DNA of 64,000 nt from NCBI RefSeq assembly GCF_004005485.1, contig NZ_RZUL01000003.1, positions 124,001 to 188,000 on the forward strand, read 5' to 3'. The notes below the pieces were generated by a model. It was not told the origin of the DNA. It made no database searches and was given only the letters and a program-made list of their open reading frames with translations. The translations under genes and the position numbers were made by a program. Positions 1 through 9,808 of this stretch are shown here, piece by piece; the stretch's first letter is position 1, and the number at the start of each line of letters is the position of its first letter. The stretch is from Sphingobium algorifonticola (lineage in GTDB: Bacteria; Pseudomonadota; Alphaproteobacteria; Sphingomonadales; Sphingomonadaceae).

Positions 1-82
1 AAGAAAAGACACGGAGCGGGACGAAGGCGGCATGCGACATGCCAAGACCCTAGGGGAGATAGTCTGATTCGCGGAAGTGAAA
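1..82. other. Start of window, gene-free
   Basis: Contains a short dyad GGCATG-CGA-CATGCC (about 29-43) downstream of the gpx stop; nothing else recognised. Confidence 0.4.
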
Positions 83-562
83 TCAGAGCAAGGCGTCGAT
101 CTGTGCGCGCAGCGATTCCGGCTTTACGGTCGGGGCATGGCGCGCGACCACATGGCCGCTGCGATCCACCAGAAACTTGGTGAAGTTCCACTTGATCGCC
201 TGCGTGCCGAGCAGTCCGGGCTGCTGCGCCTTCAGCCACACGAACAGCGGATCGGCGGTCGCGCCATTGACGTCGATCTTGGCGAACAGCGGGAAGGTCA
301 CATCAAAATGGAGCGAACAGAAGCGCGCGATCTCCGCCGCATCCCCAGGCTCCTGCGCGCCGAACTGATTGCATGGAAAGCCAAGCACCGAAAGGCCGCG
401 CTCCGCATATTCGCGATGCAGCGCCTCCAGCCCCTCATATTGCGGCGTGAACCCACATTGGCTGGCCGTATTCACGATCAGCAGCACCCGACCGGCATAG
501 TCCGCCATCGACTGCATGGTGCCATCGGGTTTGCGCACCGTAAAGTCGGTGATGGCCGTCAT
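83..562 (-). CDS. Glutathione peroxidase family protein
   Basis: Thiol peroxidase of the glutathione peroxidase family (159 aa, normal length), reducing hydroperoxides with glutathione or thioredoxin. Catalytic Cys36 sits in [12 protein letters not shown], with the family Gln in FPCNQFG (about residue 66) and the Trp-Asn pair W125-N126 in KWNFTKF. There is Cys rather than selenocysteine and no signal peptide, so it should be cytoplasmic. Its ATG overlaps the stop of the upstream lolD by 4 nt (ATGA), so it is probably the last gene of a lolC-lolD-gpx transcript. The family call is firm; the preferred electron donor cannot be read from sequence. Confidence 0.93.
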   Translation of the reverse strand: MTAITDFTVRKPDGTMQSMADYAGRVLLIVNTASQCGFTPQYEGLEALHREYAERGLSVLGFPCNQFGAQEPGDAAEIARFCSLHFDVTFPLFAKIDVNGATADPLFVWLKAQQPGLLGTQAIKWNFTKFLVDRSGHVVARHAPTVKPESLRAQIDALL

Positions 563-1230
563 GCCAATATGCCTCCATGCAGGCGGACGACGCGATCCAT
601 CTTCGCCGCCAGCCGTTCATTATGGGTTGCGACCAGCGCGGCCGATCCTTCCTCGCGCACCAGCCGCAGAAACTCGGCCAGCACGATGTCGGCAGTGGTT
701 TCGTCCAGATTGCCCGTCGGTTCGTCGGCAAGGACCAGCGCGGGCCGATTGGCCAGCGCACGGGCGACGGCGACGCGCTGCTGCTCGCCGCCCGAAAGCT
801 GGCTTGGCCGGTGATCCAGACGATGACCAAGGCCAAGTGTCGTCAACAGCGTTTCGGCCCGGCGGCGCGCATCGGCGGCAGTCACGTCGCGGATCATCTG
901 CGGCAGGATGACATTCTCCACGGCGTTGAAGTCGGGCAGCAGATGATGGAACTGATAGACGAAACCCAGACTGTCACGGCGCACCCGCGTCCGGCCATCG
1001 TTCGAAAGCTGCGCGGCCTCCTCGCCCGCGATGCGGATGGACCCTTCGAACCCACCTTCGAGCAGCCCGACCGCTTGCAGCAGAGTCGATTTCCCCGACC
1101 CGGACGGACCCAGCAGCGCCACGATTTCGCCCGGAGCCACCGACAGGTGAACACCGCGCAGCACATCTATCGTCGCATCGCCCTGCGTGAAGCTGCGCCG
1201 CAGATCGCTGACGTTGAGGACATCACTCAT
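559..1230 (-). CDS. lolD: Lipoprotein-releasing ABC transporter ATP-binding protein LolD
   Basis: ATPase of the LolCDE complex, which extracts outer-membrane lipoproteins from the inner membrane for hand-over to LolA. The 223-aa product has Walker A GPSGSGKS (41-48), Q-loop [10 protein letters not shown] typical of the MacB/LolD family, signature LSGGEQQ (145-151) and Walker B LVLADEP (165-171). I chose the ATG at 1230 because a longer reading adds 20 residues not expected in the family and because 1230 gives an 8-nt overlap with the stop of the upstream permease gene, a usual lolC-lolD arrangement. MacB-type function is less likely given the adjacent LolC/E-type permease. Confidence 0.95.
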   Translation of the reverse strand: MSDVLNVSDLRRSFTQGDATIDVLRGVHLSVAPGEIVALLGPSGSGKSTLLQAVGLLEGGFEGSIRIAGEEAAQLSNDGRTRVRRDSLGFVYQFHHLLPDFNAVENVILPQMIRDVTAADARRRAETLLTTLGLGHRLDHRPSQLSGGEQQRVAVARALANRPALVLADEPTGNLDETTADIVLAEFLRLVREEGSAALVATHNERLAAKMDRVVRLHGGILA

Positions 1231-2473
1231 AGCGGAGAACCTGCACGGGATCGGTATTGGCGGCCTTGAACGCCGGATAAAGCGTTGCAAGGAAGCTGAA
1301 GACCAGCGCCATGACGCAGATGCCGACGATCTCGAACGGGTCAGGCTTCGATGGCAGCTCGGTCAGGAACCGGATCGAGGGATCCCAGAGATTCTGGCCG
1401 GTGACGAACTGGATAGCGTTCACGATCGCCTGACGGAAGAACAGGAAGGTGAAGCCAAGCGCCAGGCCGGCGACCATGCCGAGCGTCCCGATCGTGATCC
1501 CGACGGTCATGAATATCTTCACAAGCCCCGATCGGGACGCACCCATAGTGCGCAGAATGGCGATGTCCCGCGTCTTGGCGCGCACCAGCATGATGAGCGA
1601 GGACAGGATGTTGAACACCGCCACCAGCACGATGATCGAAAGCACCACGAACATCGCCACCCGCTCCACCGCCAGTGCCTCGAACAGTGATGCGTTCATC
1701 TGCCGCCAGTCCGTGACGACGGCCCGTCCCGTCACTTTTTCGGCCAGGGGCTGAAGGATGGTCTGGACACGGTCGGCATTGACCGTTTCGACTTCGATCA
1801 TCCCGACGACATCGCCCAGCAGCAGCAGGGTCTGTGCGTCCTCCATCGGCATGATGATGAACGCCTTGTCATATTCATAAACGCCCACTTCGAAGATCGC
1901 GGCGACGTCATAGCTGATTTCGCGCGGCACCGTGCCGAACGGTGTCGTCCGCCCGGCGGGATTGATGATGCTCAGCCGTCCGCCGACAGAAACACCCAGA
2001 TTTTCGGCCAGGCGGGCGCCGATCGCAATCTTTCCGGCATTCGGCGTCAAGGCGGCAAGCGATCCGGCGAGCACCTTGCCCTTCAGCGTCTCATTGGTGC
2101 GAATGTCCTGCACCGTCATGCCGCGCACCAGCACGGCCTCCACCCGCCCCTGATAATTGCCGAGCAGCGGCTGTTCGATCAGTGGCGTCGCGCTGGTCAC
2201 GCCCGGTGTCGCCTTCGCTTCCTTCAATATGTCGCGCCAGTCTGGCAGGCGACCGCCATAGCCCTGCACGACGGCATGGCCGTTCAGTCCCACGATTTTC
2301 TCGAACAGTTCGGCGCGAAAACCGTTCATCACGCTCATCACGATGATGAGCGCGGCAACGCCCAGCATCACCGCGACGAGGCTGATCCCGGCGACCAGAA
2401 AGATGAATCCTTCCCCCCTGCCCGGGAGGAGATAGCGACGCGCAATCATCCGCTCGTATCGCGAAAGAATCAT
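1223..2473 (-). CDS. lolC: Lipoprotein-releasing ABC transporter permease (LolC/LolE family)
   Basis: Inner-membrane permease of the lipoprotein-releasing complex, about 416 aa. It has one TM segment near the N-terminus ([20 protein letters not shown], about residues 22-41), a large periplasmic MacB-like domain, and three C-terminal TM segments with FtsX motifs (AILRTMGAS before the penultimate pair). I chose the ATG at 2473, giving [20 protein letters not shown], which matches family N-termini; the upstream in-frame extension is not family-like. It overlaps lolD by 8 nt. As in many alphaproteobacteria, a single LolC/E-like permease probably forms a homodimer, so the C/E distinction is nominal. 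Confidence 0.92.
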   Translation of the reverse strand: MILSRYERMIARRYLLPGRGEGFIFLVAGISLVAVMLGVAALIIVMSVMNGFRAELFEKIVGLNGHAVVQGYGGRLPDWRDILKEAKATPGVTSATPLIEQPLLGNYQGRVEAVLVRGMTVQDIRTNETLKGKVLAGSLAALTPNAGKIAIGARLAENLGVSVGGRLSIINPAGRTTPFGTVPREISYDVAAIFEVGVYEYDKAFIIMPMEDAQTLLLLGDVVGMIEVETVNADRVQTILQPLAEKVTGRAVVTDWRQMNASLFEALAVERVAMFVVLSIIVLVAVFNILSSLIMLVRAKTRDIAILRTMGASRSGLVKIFMTVGITIGTLGMVAGLALGFTFLFFRQAIVNAIQFVTGQNLWDPSIRFLTELPSKPDPFEIVGICVMALVFSFLATLYPAFKAANTDPVQVLRYE

Positions 2474-2801
2474 GTCGGGCTCTGTAATGGTGCCAAAGTC
2501 ATGACGCCGCTCTAGGCATCGCCTTTCGGCTAGGCAAGGCATGCCGCCTGTTGCCGATAGAACACAGGGCGTTCCCAAAATGAATCAGTTATTCACTTTC
2601 ACCGTGACAGGCGGCGGGCGGGGGCATAGCAACACAATTGAAACATAGGCAATGGCCGTGGTTCAGGGATGTCGCAGTCCCGGTCTGGAGCTTGGGGGCT
2701 GAAAGACTGGTTGACGCGATACCAAGGGGGAGACGAGCAATCGTCCATCTACGCCCGGATCGGCAACGGTCCGGGCGTTTATGATTCCCGACAGACAGCC
2801 T
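2474..2801. other. Intergenic region between lolC and the hsp20 promoter, with hairpins
   Basis: About 330 nt with no convincing protein gene. It holds the promoter side of the minus-strand lol operon. On the plus strand it shows a small stem GACGA/TCGTC (about 2741-2754) followed by a perfect 8-bp stem CGCCCGGA/TCCGGGCG (about 2752-2777) with a short TTTA run after it, which looks like a factor-independent terminator. A TTGACG box lies near 2713. No tRNA-like cloverleaf could be drawn. A short plus-strand RNA ending near 2780 is possible but not demonstrated. Confidence 0.4.
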
Positions 2802-2829
2802 CTTGAAGCCTCGCCGCTTACAACCATAT
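2802..2829 (+). promoter_or_regulatory. Sigma32 (RpoH)-type promoter of hsp20
   Basis: A CTTGAAG box (2802-2808) and an ACCATAT box (2823-2829) are separated by 14 nt, close to the heat-shock consensus CTTGAAA-N13/15-CCCATnT. Transcription would start near 2836, leaving a leader of about 90 nt before the hsp20 start, the usual size for a ROSE-controlled gene. Confidence 0.7.
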
Positions 2830-2835
2830 TTCCTC

Positions 2836-2930
2836 TGTCCGGTCGCCGTTCGGGTCCGGGCAAGCATCAGGCAGGTGCCGTTATTTGGGCCTGCCGCAAC
2901 ATTCATTATGCTCTTGAAGGAGATATGAAA
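2836..2930 (+). promoter_or_regulatory. ROSE-like RNA thermometer in the hsp20 leader
   Basis: The last hairpin pairs the Shine-Dalgarno strand: A2908-U2924, U2909-A2923, then an unpaired G2910, then C2911-G2922, U2912-A2921, C2913-G2920 around a UUGAAG-type loop. A single bulged G opposite the ribosome-binding site inside a weak stem is the diagnostic feature of ROSE (repression of heat-shock gene expression) elements. An upstream hairpin GCAGG/CCTGC (about 2872-2895) and a GC-rich stem near 2840-2865 would form the remaining stems. At heat-shock temperature the weak stem should open and free AAGGAG at 2917-2922. Confidence 0.75.
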
Positions 2931-3395
2931 ATGCGTGGTTTTGACCTTACTCCCTATCGCCGCTCGACCGTGGGTTTCGATCGTCTGTTCGACCTCATCG
3001 AAAACAACGCCCGGATCAACGCAGGCGACAACTATCCTCCTTTCAACATCGAGCGGCTGAGCGAAGACAAATATCGCGTCACGCTGGCGGTGGCAGGTTT
3101 CCGTCCTGACGAGCTGGAGATCACGGCACAGCAGAACCTGCTGCAGGTCAGCGGCCGCAAGGAAGACGTGAGCAAGACCGAGCAGGGCAAGTATCTGCAT
3201 GTCGGGATCGCGAATCGCAGCTTCGACCGTCGCTTCGAACTGGCCGACTTCGTCCGCGTGGAAAGCGCCGATCTGGCCGATGGTCTACTGGTGATCGAGC
3301 TTGTGCGCGAAGTGCCCGAAGCGATGAAGCCCAAGAAGATCGCGATCAACGGCGGTCAGCTTATCGACATCAACAAGGATCAGCGCGCCGCATAA
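2931..3395 (+). CDS. Small heat shock protein, Hsp20/IbpA family
   Basis: ATP-independent chaperone of the alpha-crystallin family, holding unfolding proteins in the cytoplasm. The product is 154 aa with the IbpA-like N-terminus MRGFDLTPYRRSTVGFDRLF, a central alpha-crystallin domain (about 35-125: YRVTLAVAGFRPDELEI, LQVSGRK, GIANRSFDRRFELADFV) and a C-terminal tail. I chose the ATG at 2931 because AAGGAG at 2917-2922 is 8 nt away; the ATG at 2925 is only 2 nt from it. A sigma32-like promoter and a ROSE-like leader precede it and a strong terminator follows. Its 3' end overlaps the 3' end of the convergent comEC gene by 16 nt. Confidence 0.95.
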   Translation: MRGFDLTPYRRSTVGFDRLFDLIENNARINAGDNYPPFNIERLSEDKYRVTLAVAGFRPDELEITAQQNLLQVSGRKEDVSKTEQGKYLHVGIANRSFDRRFELADFVRVESADLADGLLVIELVREVPEAMKPKKIAINGGQLIDINKDQRAA

Positions 3396-5581
3396 GGCCG
3401 CGGGTCACTGTTTCGTCGGGGAGCCATGCCATCATGGCTCCCCTTTTGCCGTATGGAATCGTAAAGCATCCATGGATGCGCGTCGCCCGGCATACGCACC
3501 GTTCGGAGGCTTCGATTGCGCAGCGTGATGGCAACGCCACCGGTTCGCCCGAGCATGGCCCGGTCCAGCTTCAGCCATCGCGGCACACAGCTCCGCGGCA
3601 ACCGCCGGTCACTGACCACGATGTCGGCCGCGCGACATGCCGCGGCGAGCGCGGCCGGATCGACCAGATCGCGGCTGCGCGTCGCCAGCAGGCGCCAGCG
3701 TTCATGCCCGGATGACAGAAGCACGGCGCACATGTCGGCGTTGCATCGCGCGTCCGGCAAGTCGGCCAGCGCCAGCACCGCGCCGTCCATGCCCGCGCTT
3801 TCCGCCATCGCGTCGCGGACATAATCACCCGCACGATCGCGCAGCAGGGCCATGCCGCCTGCGGTCCGCACGGCAAGATGGCGGCCATCGCCGGTAACGA
3901 TCAGATCGGGTGACGGCGTCGTCGCCATCATGATCGACCCCGCTGCAACAGGCAGCAGGCCGATCCAGCGCCATCGCGTGCGCCAAAGCAGGCACCACAG
4001 CCCCCCCGCGACGACCAGGGCGAATGGCAGCTTGCCAAATGTCGGCAGCAGCGCAACGGCATAAGGCTGCGCGGAGACTGCATGTGCCAGCCAGAGCAGC
4101 AGCCGCAATGCCTGCTCCACCACCCACCAGGCAGGCGTGCCGAGGCTGAGACCGGGCAGCAGGCCGATGCCGTCCAGAATCAGGGCCAGCGCCTCAAACG
4201 GCATGATAACGAAGGTGGTCAGCGGGATCGCGATCAGATTGGCGAGTGACCCCAGCACGCCTGCCTGATGGAAATGGTACAGCGCGATCGGTGCCAGCAC
4301 CAGTTCAACGGCGACCCCGGTCAGGAACAAGGCCAGGATGCCGCGCGCCAGCCGCCATGGCCATCCCTCGTCACGGGCATGGGTAATGGCTCGGAACACG
4401 GGATGTTCGGCCAACGCGACGATCGCGATCACGGCCGCAAAGCTCATCTGGAAACTGGGGCCGACAAGCGATTCGGGCCACAGGCACAGCACGAAGATCG
4501 CGCCCGCTGCGATCAGCCGCAGGGTAATCGCTTCGCGCCCCAGCGCCAGCGCACCAAGCACCAGAAGCGCGGCAATACATGACCGAATCGTCGGCACATC
4601 CGCACCGGTCATCAGCGTATAGCCGATGCCCGCCAGCGCACCGCCAAGCGCGGCGATCAGCATCAGCGGCCAGTGGAGCGCGGCCCGCGGGCTGAGTGCC
4701 ATCACGCGGAACAGCAGGAAAATGACGGCACCGACCAGCGCGGTGACGTGCAAGCCGCTGATCGACAGCAGATGCGCCAGGCCGCTGCGCCGCATCGCCT
4801 CGGCATCCTCCTCGCTGATGGCACCCCGATCCCCGGTCGCCAGTGTCGCCGCGATCGCGCCAGCACCACCCTCCACGCGCGACTGAATGTGCCGGGACAG
4901 CCGCTGGCGCAGCGGCTCCGTCTGCACGCTGGCGGGGGTGATGCGTTCAATCGGCGGCAAGGCCCGGCCCGTTGCCCCAATGCCCTGGAAATAGGCGCGC
5001 TGTGCAAAATCATAGGCACCCGGCACCGCAGGCGGCGCAGGCGGCATCAGACGCGCACGAAAGCGGATCACCGCGCCGGTCGTCATGAACGGCTGCCAGT
5101 CCTGATCGGCGACGTTCACCCGGATTCGGTCCGGCAGGTCGGGGCGACCGACCGGACGGATCATGAGCCGTGTCATCGCCTGTGCCGGCAGCGGCTCGAC
5201 GGCGGCGATCCTGCCGTCCAGCGCGACGAAGGCCGGACGTGCCAGCGGCGCTGTGCCCAATGCCGCCGCCTTGATCCAGATGATGAGGCAGCCCGCGGCA
5301 GCCAGCAGGCCTGCCGCCACGATCATCCGGCGCAATCGCCCGCCGTGCGGCAGAAGCGCCCCCGCGACCCCCACGGCAAGCGAAAGGGTGCAAAAGGCGG
5401 CCCATGCCATCGGATCGGGCAGGATGAACCACGCGGCGATGCCGACGCCGAACCCGACGGGTAGCCAGAGCGGGACATGGTCCCTCTCCCGTTCGAGCCA
5501 GGTTTCGCAAGCCGCAAGGACCGCCGCGGCCCAGCGCCTTGCTGCACCTGCAACACGGGTTTGTCGCGGCTCAAAAGCCAT
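3380..5581 (-). CDS. comEC: ComEC/Rec2-family competence-related membrane protein
   Basis: Inner-membrane protein of the ComEC/Rec2 family, the channel for single-stranded DNA uptake in competent bacteria. About 733 aa: two or more N-terminal TM helices, the soluble DUF4131 region ([13 protein letters not shown] through [13 protein letters not shown]), then the Competence domain with the marker [20 protein letters not shown] and many TM helices. The C-terminal part ([16 protein letters not shown] onward) corresponds in position to the metallo-beta-lactamase-like domain, but I see no HxHxDH metal motif, so nuclease activity is doubtful. Start: ATG 5581 (MAFEPRQ); a GTG at 5608 is an alternative and neither has a clear ribosome-binding site. 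Divergent from gltX; its tail overlaps hsp20. Confidence 0.88.
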   Translation of the reverse strand: MAFEPRQTRVAGAARRWAAAVLAACETWLERERDHVPLWLPVGFGVGIAAWFILPDPMAWAAFCTLSLAVGVAGALLPHGGRLRRMIVAAGLLAAAGCLIIWIKAAALGTAPLARPAFVALDGRIAAVEPLPAQAMTRLMIRPVGRPDLPDRIRVNVADQDWQPFMTTGAVIRFRARLMPPAPPAVPGAYDFAQRAYFQGIGATGRALPPIERITPASVQTEPLRQRLSRHIQSRVEGGAGAIAATLATGDRGAISEEDAEAMRRSGLAHLLSISGLHVTALVGAVIFLLFRVMALSPRAALHWPLMLIAALGGALAGIGYTLMTGADVPTIRSCIAALLVLGALALGREAITLRLIAAGAIFVLCLWPESLVGPSFQMSFAAVIAIVALAEHPVFRAITHARDEGWPWRLARGILALFLTGVAVELVLAPIALYHFHQAGVLGSLANLIAIPLTTFVIMPFEALALILDGIGLLPGLSLGTPAWWVVEQALRLLLWLAHAVSAQPYAVALLPTFGKLPFALVVAGGLWCLLWRTRWRWIGLLPVAAGSIMMATTPSPDLIVTGDGRHLAVRTAGGMALLRDRAGDYVRDAMAESAGMDGAVLALADLPDARCNADMCAVLLSSGHERWRLLATRSRDLVDPAALAAACRAADIVVSDRRLPRSCVPRWLKLDRAMLGRTGGVAITLRNRSLRTVRMPGDAHPWMLYDSIRQKGSHDGMAPRRNSDPRPYAAR
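3418..3447 (+). terminator. Rho-independent terminator of hsp20
   Basis: Perfect 11-bp stem (3418-3428 with 3433-3443), CCAT loop and a TTTT tract. It lies inside the 3' end of the convergent comEC coding region, so it also constrains the last residues of that protein. Confidence 0.9.
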
Positions 5582-5636
5582 GCTAGGGGCGTCGCAATTC
5601 TGGGTCACTTCTTGCCGAATGTCGGGGAATCACTGC

Positions 5637-7073
5637 GTGAGCGCAACCATTGAAAACGTGCCGGTCGTCACGCGCTTTGCCCCCTCTCCCACTGGATTCC
5701 TGCACATCGGCGGCGCGCGGACGGCGCTGTTCAACTGGCTCTTTGCGCGGCACCATGGTGGGACGTTCCTGCTGCGGATCGAGGACACCGATCGTGCCCG
5801 CTCCACCGAAGAAGCGATCACTGCGATCTTCGACGGTCTCGACTGGCTTGGCCTCACCAGTGACCAGGAACCGGTGTTTCAGTTTGCCCGCGCCGCCCGT
5901 CATGCGCAGGTGGCGCAGGCGATGCTGGAGGGCGGTCATGCCTATCGCTGCTATGCGACCCCGGAAGAACTGGCCGAATTGCGCGAACAGCAGCGCGCGA
6001 TGAAGCAGCCGATGCGCTACGACGGGCGGTGGCGCGACCGCGATCCTTCGGAAGCGCCGGATGGTGCGCCCTTCGTCATCCGCCTGAAGGCCCCACAATC
6101 TGGCGAAACGGTGATCGAGGATGCCGTGCAGGGCCGCGTCGTCGTGCAGAATGCCGAACTTGACGACATGATCCTGCTGCGCTCCGACGGTACGCCGACG
6201 TATATGCTGGCGGTGGTGGTGGACGATCATGACATGGGCGTCACCCATGTCATTCGCGGCGACGATCATCTTAACAATGCCTTCCGGCAGCTTTGCATCA
6301 TCCGCGCGATGGGCTGGCAGGAACCGGTCTACGCACACATTCCCCTTATCCACGGCTCTGATGGGGCTAAACTGTCCAAGCGGCATGGCGCACTGGGTGT
6401 CGACAGCTATCGCGACGACATGGGGATGCTGCCAGAGGCGGTGCTCAACTATCTGCTGCGGCTGGGCTGGGGCCATGGCGACGAGGAGTTCATTCCGATC
6501 GACCGGGCCATCGCCCTGTTCGATCTGGGCGGCGTCGGCCGCTCGCCGTCGCGGTTCGACATCAAGAAGCTGGAAAATCTGAACGGGCATTACATCCGCG
6601 AGGCCGAGGACAAGCGTCTGGCTGCGCTCGTCGCGCCGCGCGTTGCCGAACGTACCGGCCGGGACGTCGCGGATATCGACACGGCGCTGCTGACTGCGGC
6701 CATGGCCGCGCTGAAGCCGCGCGCGAAGACGTTGGACGAAATCGCCGATGGCGCGCTTTTTCTGTTCGCAAATCGCCCGCTGGATTTTGACGAGAAGGCG
6801 CTTGCTCTGCTAGACAATGATGCGCGCGCGCTGATCGGAACGACCGTTGACGCCCTTGCCCCTCTCCAGTCCTGGACGGCAGAGGCGATCGAGGAAGCAA
6901 TACGGCATGTCGCAGAGGATGCCGGACTTGGTCTTGGCAAGGTAGCCCAGCCCCTGCGTGCAGCACTTACGGGGCGCACTACCTCGCCGGGCATATTCGA
7001 TGTGCTCTTTCTGCTCGGGAAAGAGGAAACCCTGTCACGACTTTCGGACGTGCGTCATGCCCCTGCGGTCTGA
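5637..7073 (+). CDS. gltX: Glutamate--tRNA ligase
   Basis: Class I aminoacyl-tRNA synthetase charging tRNA-Glu (and, in organisms using the amidotransferase route, possibly tRNA-Gln). About 478 aa with the HIGH-like motif [20 protein letters not shown] near the N-terminus, [11 protein letters not shown], and KMSKS-like KLSKRHG. I chose GTG 5637 ([18 protein letters not shown]) because GGGGA lies 8 nt upstream; ATG 5619 would add six residues. The longer open frame upstream runs antisense to comEC and is not real. It is followed 22 nt later by gltA. Confidence 0.96.
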   Translation: MSATIENVPVVTRFAPSPTGFLHIGGARTALFNWLFARHHGGTFLLRIEDTDRARSTEEAITAIFDGLDWLGLTSDQEPVFQFARAARHAQVAQAMLEGGHAYRCYATPEELAELREQQRAMKQPMRYDGRWRDRDPSEAPDGAPFVIRLKAPQSGETVIEDAVQGRVVVQNAELDDMILLRSDGTPTYMLAVVVDDHDMGVTHVIRGDDHLNNAFRQLCIIRAMGWQEPVYAHIPLIHGSDGAKLSKRHGALGVDSYRDDMGMLPEAVLNYLLRLGWGHGDEEFIPIDRAIALFDLGGVGRSPSRFDIKKLENLNGHYIREAEDKRLAALVAPRVAERTGRDVADIDTALLTAAMAALKPRAKTLDEIADGALFLFANRPLDFDEKALALLDNDARALIGTTVDALAPLQSWTAEAIEEAIRHVAEDAGLGLGKVAQPLRAALTGRTTSPGIFDVLFLLGKEETLSRLSDVRHAPAV

Positions 7074-7095
7074 CGCGGCATAAACGGAGAACAAT

Positions 7096-8382
7096 ATGGC
7101 CGACACCAAAGCCACGCTAACGATCGGAGACGCCACGAAGGATTATGACATCCTCGATGGTTCGGTTGGTCCGCAGGTCATCGACGTGCGCAAGCTGTAC
7201 GCCAATACCGGCATGTTCACCTACGATCCGGGGTTTACCTCGACCGCGAGTTGCGAATCCAACATCACCTACATTGATGGCGATGAAGGGATTCTCCTGC
7301 ATCGCGGCTATCCGATCGAGCAACTGGCCGAACAGTCGAGCTTCATGGAAGTGGCCTATCTTCTGATGAACGGCGATCTTCCCGACAAGGAAACGCTCGA
7401 CAAGTTCACCTACACGATCACGCGCCACACCATGGTGCATGAGCAGCTGTCGACATTCTATCGCGGGTTCCGCCGCGACGCGCATCCGATGGCTATTCTG
7501 TGCGGCGTCGTCGGTGCATTGTCGAGTTTCTATCATGATTCGACGGACATCAACGATCCGTTGCAGCGGACCATCGCCAGCCATCGCCTGATCGCGAAAA
7601 TGCCGACGATTGCCGCCATGGCCTATAAATATTCGGTCGGTCAGCCGTTCCTCTATCCGCGCAACGACTTGTCCTATACCGGCAATTTCCTGCGCATGAC
7701 CTTCGGCGTTCCGGCGGAGGAATATGTGGTCGATCCCGTCGTCGAAGCGGCGATGGACAAGATTTTCATCCTGCATGCCGACCATGAACAGAATGCCTCG
7801 ACATCGACCGTGCGTCTTGCCGGGTCGTCGGGCGCCAATCCCTTCGCCTGCATCGCGGCGGGCATCGCCTGCCTGTGGGGACCGGCGCATGGCGGTGCGA
7901 ACGAAGCGGCGCTCAACATGCTGCGCGAAATCGGTACGCCGGACCGTATCCCCGAATATATCGCGCGCGCGAAGAACAAGGACGATCCGTTCCGCCTGAT
8001 GGGCTTTGGCCATCGCGTGTACAAAAACTTCGATCCGCGCGCCAAGGTGCTGTCGAAGGCCGCGAGCGAAGTGCTCGACAAGCTGGGCATCAACGATCCC
8101 GTGCTCGATACCGCGCGCGAGCTGGAGCAGATTGCGCTCAACGACCCCTATTTCATCGAAAAAAAGCTGTATCCAAACGTCGATTTCTACAGCGGCGTCA
8201 TCCTTTCAGCGATCGGCTTCCCGACCGAGATGTTCACCGTGCTCTTCGCCCTGGCGCGCACCGTCGGCTGGGTGGCGCAATGGAACGAAATGATCTCCGA
8301 CCCGGCACAGAAAATCGGTCGCCCGCGCCAGCTCTACACCGGCCCGGCGCAGCGCGACTATGTGCCGGTTGCGCAGCGGTAA
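7096..8382 (+). CDS. gltA: Citrate synthase
   Basis: Condenses oxaloacetate and acetyl-CoA to citrate, entry step of the TCA cycle. 428 aa, the size of the large hexameric, NADH-sensitive bacterial type. The signature [14 protein letters not shown] and the His-containing [16 protein letters not shown] segment carry the catalytic residues; the C-terminus [10 protein letters not shown] is typical. AACGGAGAAC precedes the ATG. It lies 22 nt after gltX, probably cotranscribed, and ends at a strong terminator. Confidence 0.98.
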   Translation: MADTKATLTIGDATKDYDILDGSVGPQVIDVRKLYANTGMFTYDPGFTSTASCESNITYIDGDEGILLHRGYPIEQLAEQSSFMEVAYLLMNGDLPDKETLDKFTYTITRHTMVHEQLSTFYRGFRRDAHPMAILCGVVGALSSFYHDSTDINDPLQRTIASHRLIAKMPTIAAMAYKYSVGQPFLYPRNDLSYTGNFLRMTFGVPAEEYVVDPVVEAAMDKIFILHADHEQNASTSTVRLAGSSGANPFACIAAGIACLWGPAHGGANEAALNMLREIGTPDRIPEYIARAKNKDDPFRLMGFGHRVYKNFDPRAKVLSKAASEVLDKLGINDPVLDTARELEQIALNDPYFIEKKLYPNVDFYSGVILSAIGFPTEMFTVLFALARTVGWVAQWNEMISDPAQKIGRPRQLYTGPAQRDYVPVAQR

Positions 8383-8408
8383 GCAGCGACTGCTTGGATC
8401 CTAGCAAG

Positions 8409-8438
8409 AAGGCGGCACCCGCAAGGTGCCGCCTTTTT
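8409..8438 (+). terminator. Rho-independent terminator of gltA
   Basis: Perfect 11-bp stem (8409-8419 with 8425-8435), CGCAA loop and continuing T run. It sits between gltA and the convergent kinase-like gene and, being symmetric, may serve both. Confidence 0.92.
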
Positions 8439-8440
8439 CG

Positions 8441-9808
8441 TCAGGCCGCAGGAAGGGTGAGGACGAAACGGGCACCCTGGCCAGGTGCGCTGTCGACTCG
8501 GATATCGCCATCCATGGCACGAGCAAGGCGGCGGGAGATATAGAGGCCAAGGCCGCTGCCCCCGGCCTCGTCTCGTCCCAACCGTTCGAACTTGTCGAAA
8601 ATCCGTTCATGGTCTTCGGGGGCAATGCCGTTGCCCTGATCGGCCACGGTCACATTCGCCCGTCCGTCGTCGCTCTGATCGACACGAATCCAGACCATCG
8701 AACCTTCCGGCCCATAGCGGACGGCATTGCCGATCAGGTTGACGAGGACCTGCAGCACTCGCCGGAACTCGCCCCGCGCCATCAGATGCTCATGCTCGTC
8801 CGGCGCGTCGAGGCGTATCCGCCTGTCCGCTGCCTTGACGCCTAGCAGACCCGCGGCGCGGCGGGCCAGATCGGCGAGATCGACATCCTCGATCGTAACC
8901 GTGAAATCAGGGCGGTCGATCGCTTGTAGATCGGCCAGGTCATCGACGAGCGCCATCAGATGGCGTCCCGCTGAGGCAATGTCGGCGGCATAGCCTGCAT
9001 AGTCCGGGCGCAACGGCCCTTCGCGTTGGCTGCTGATCGTCTCCGCATTGGCAATGATCCGCCCGAGCGGCTGGCGCAGCGCACGGTCAAGCCGACGCCC
9101 GAACATCGGCAGCGAAAGTCCCGGCGCATCGTCCGTGCGATCGGGCGTCTTGTACTGGACGACCGGCTGCGTCCGACAGCGATAGCCCGTCAGGCGTCCG
9201 TGCGCGTCGAACATCGGCATGCCGGACAAAAGACAGGGCGTCTCGTCCGGTCCGGTAGCACGCTGGCCATTGAACGGGCGGCGCTCTGCAAAGGCGCGCA
9301 ATATCGGCAGATCGCCATCGGTGTCGGCGGCAATGCGGAACCATCCCGCCAGCCTGCTGCCGACCTTTGGCAGCATGGCGTCGTCGCTTCCGGCATCGTC
9401 GGCATCGACGACGACGAACCGCAACTGCGCGTCGATCTGCCACCACCAACCGTCGCCGCTCGCCAGCAGGTCGGCGCTCCGGCCCTTGTCCTCGGGCACA
9501 GCGGTCTGCGCCGGGCGCTCGCGCCATTCGATGATCGTGAGGTCGATCTGTTCACCCCGCGGCTGGGCGCGAACCCACATGTCGATATCGCTCGACGGTC
9601 CTGCCGCAATCACCGGTCGCGACAGCGGAATGTTGAGACGCAGCGCCAATCGCGCCAATGCCGCCAATTGCGGCACGGCCAGCGGGCCATCGACGCTGCC
9701 GCCAGCATGCCGTTGCAGCGTCGCCAGCGGCGGATCGGCGGACAGCAACCGGCCGTCGGCATGCACGGTCGCGCGCAGCACATCCTGCATGGTGATGGCG
9801 CCGGTCAT
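8441..9808 (-). CDS. PAS/HATPase sensor kinase-like protein lacking the phospho-acceptor His
   Basis: Soluble 455-aa sensor-kinase-like protein with no TM segment. About residues 117-215 read as a PAS fold (GDGWWWQIDAQLRFVVVD, then GMPMFDAHGRLTGYRCRTQPV). The HATPase_c domain is complete: N box NLIGNAVRYGPEG (357-369), G1 DQGNGIAPED (390-399), F box IFDKFERLG, G2 GSGLGLYIS (417-425). The dimerisation region has DRALRQPLGR at 241-250 where an H-box reads SHELRTPL, so Arg242 occupies the phospho-acceptor position. It may be an ATP-binding signalling protein acting on a partner rather than a conventional kinase. It overlaps the upstream DUF2336-like gene by 4 nt (ATGA), so the two are translationally coupled. 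Confidence 0.8.
   Translation of the reverse strand: MTGAITMQDVLRATVHADGRLLSADPPLATLQRHAGGSVDGPLAVPQLAALARLALRLNIPLSRPVIAAGPSSDIDMWVRAQPRGEQIDLTIIEWRERPAQTAVPEDKGRSADLLASGDGWWWQIDAQLRFVVVDADDAGSDDAMLPKVGSRLAGWFRIAADTDGDLPILRAFAERRPFNGQRATGPDETPCLLSGMPMFDAHGRLTGYRCRTQPVVQYKTPDRTDDAPGLSLPMFGRRLDRALRQPLGRIIANAETISSQREGPLRPDYAGYAADIASAGRHLMALVDDLADLQAIDRPDFTVTIEDVDLADLARRAAGLLGVKAADRRIRLDAPDEHEHLMARGEFRRVLQVLVNLIGNAVRYGPEGSMVWIRVDQSDDGRANVTVADQGNGIAPEDHERIFDKFERLGRDEAGGSGLGLYISRRLARAMDGDIRVDSAPGQGARFVLTLPAA

Noticed and set aside
2640..2780. tRNA gene
   Set aside because: No T-loop motif or acceptor-stem pairing could be drawn.
2589..3200. 203-codon minus-strand frame opposite hsp20
   Set aside because: Antisense to a clear Hsp20 gene and its leader; no recognisable domain.
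4673..7073. Long plus-strand frame running into gltX
   Set aside because: The part before 5637 is antisense to comEC; the family N-terminus of GltX begins at 5637.
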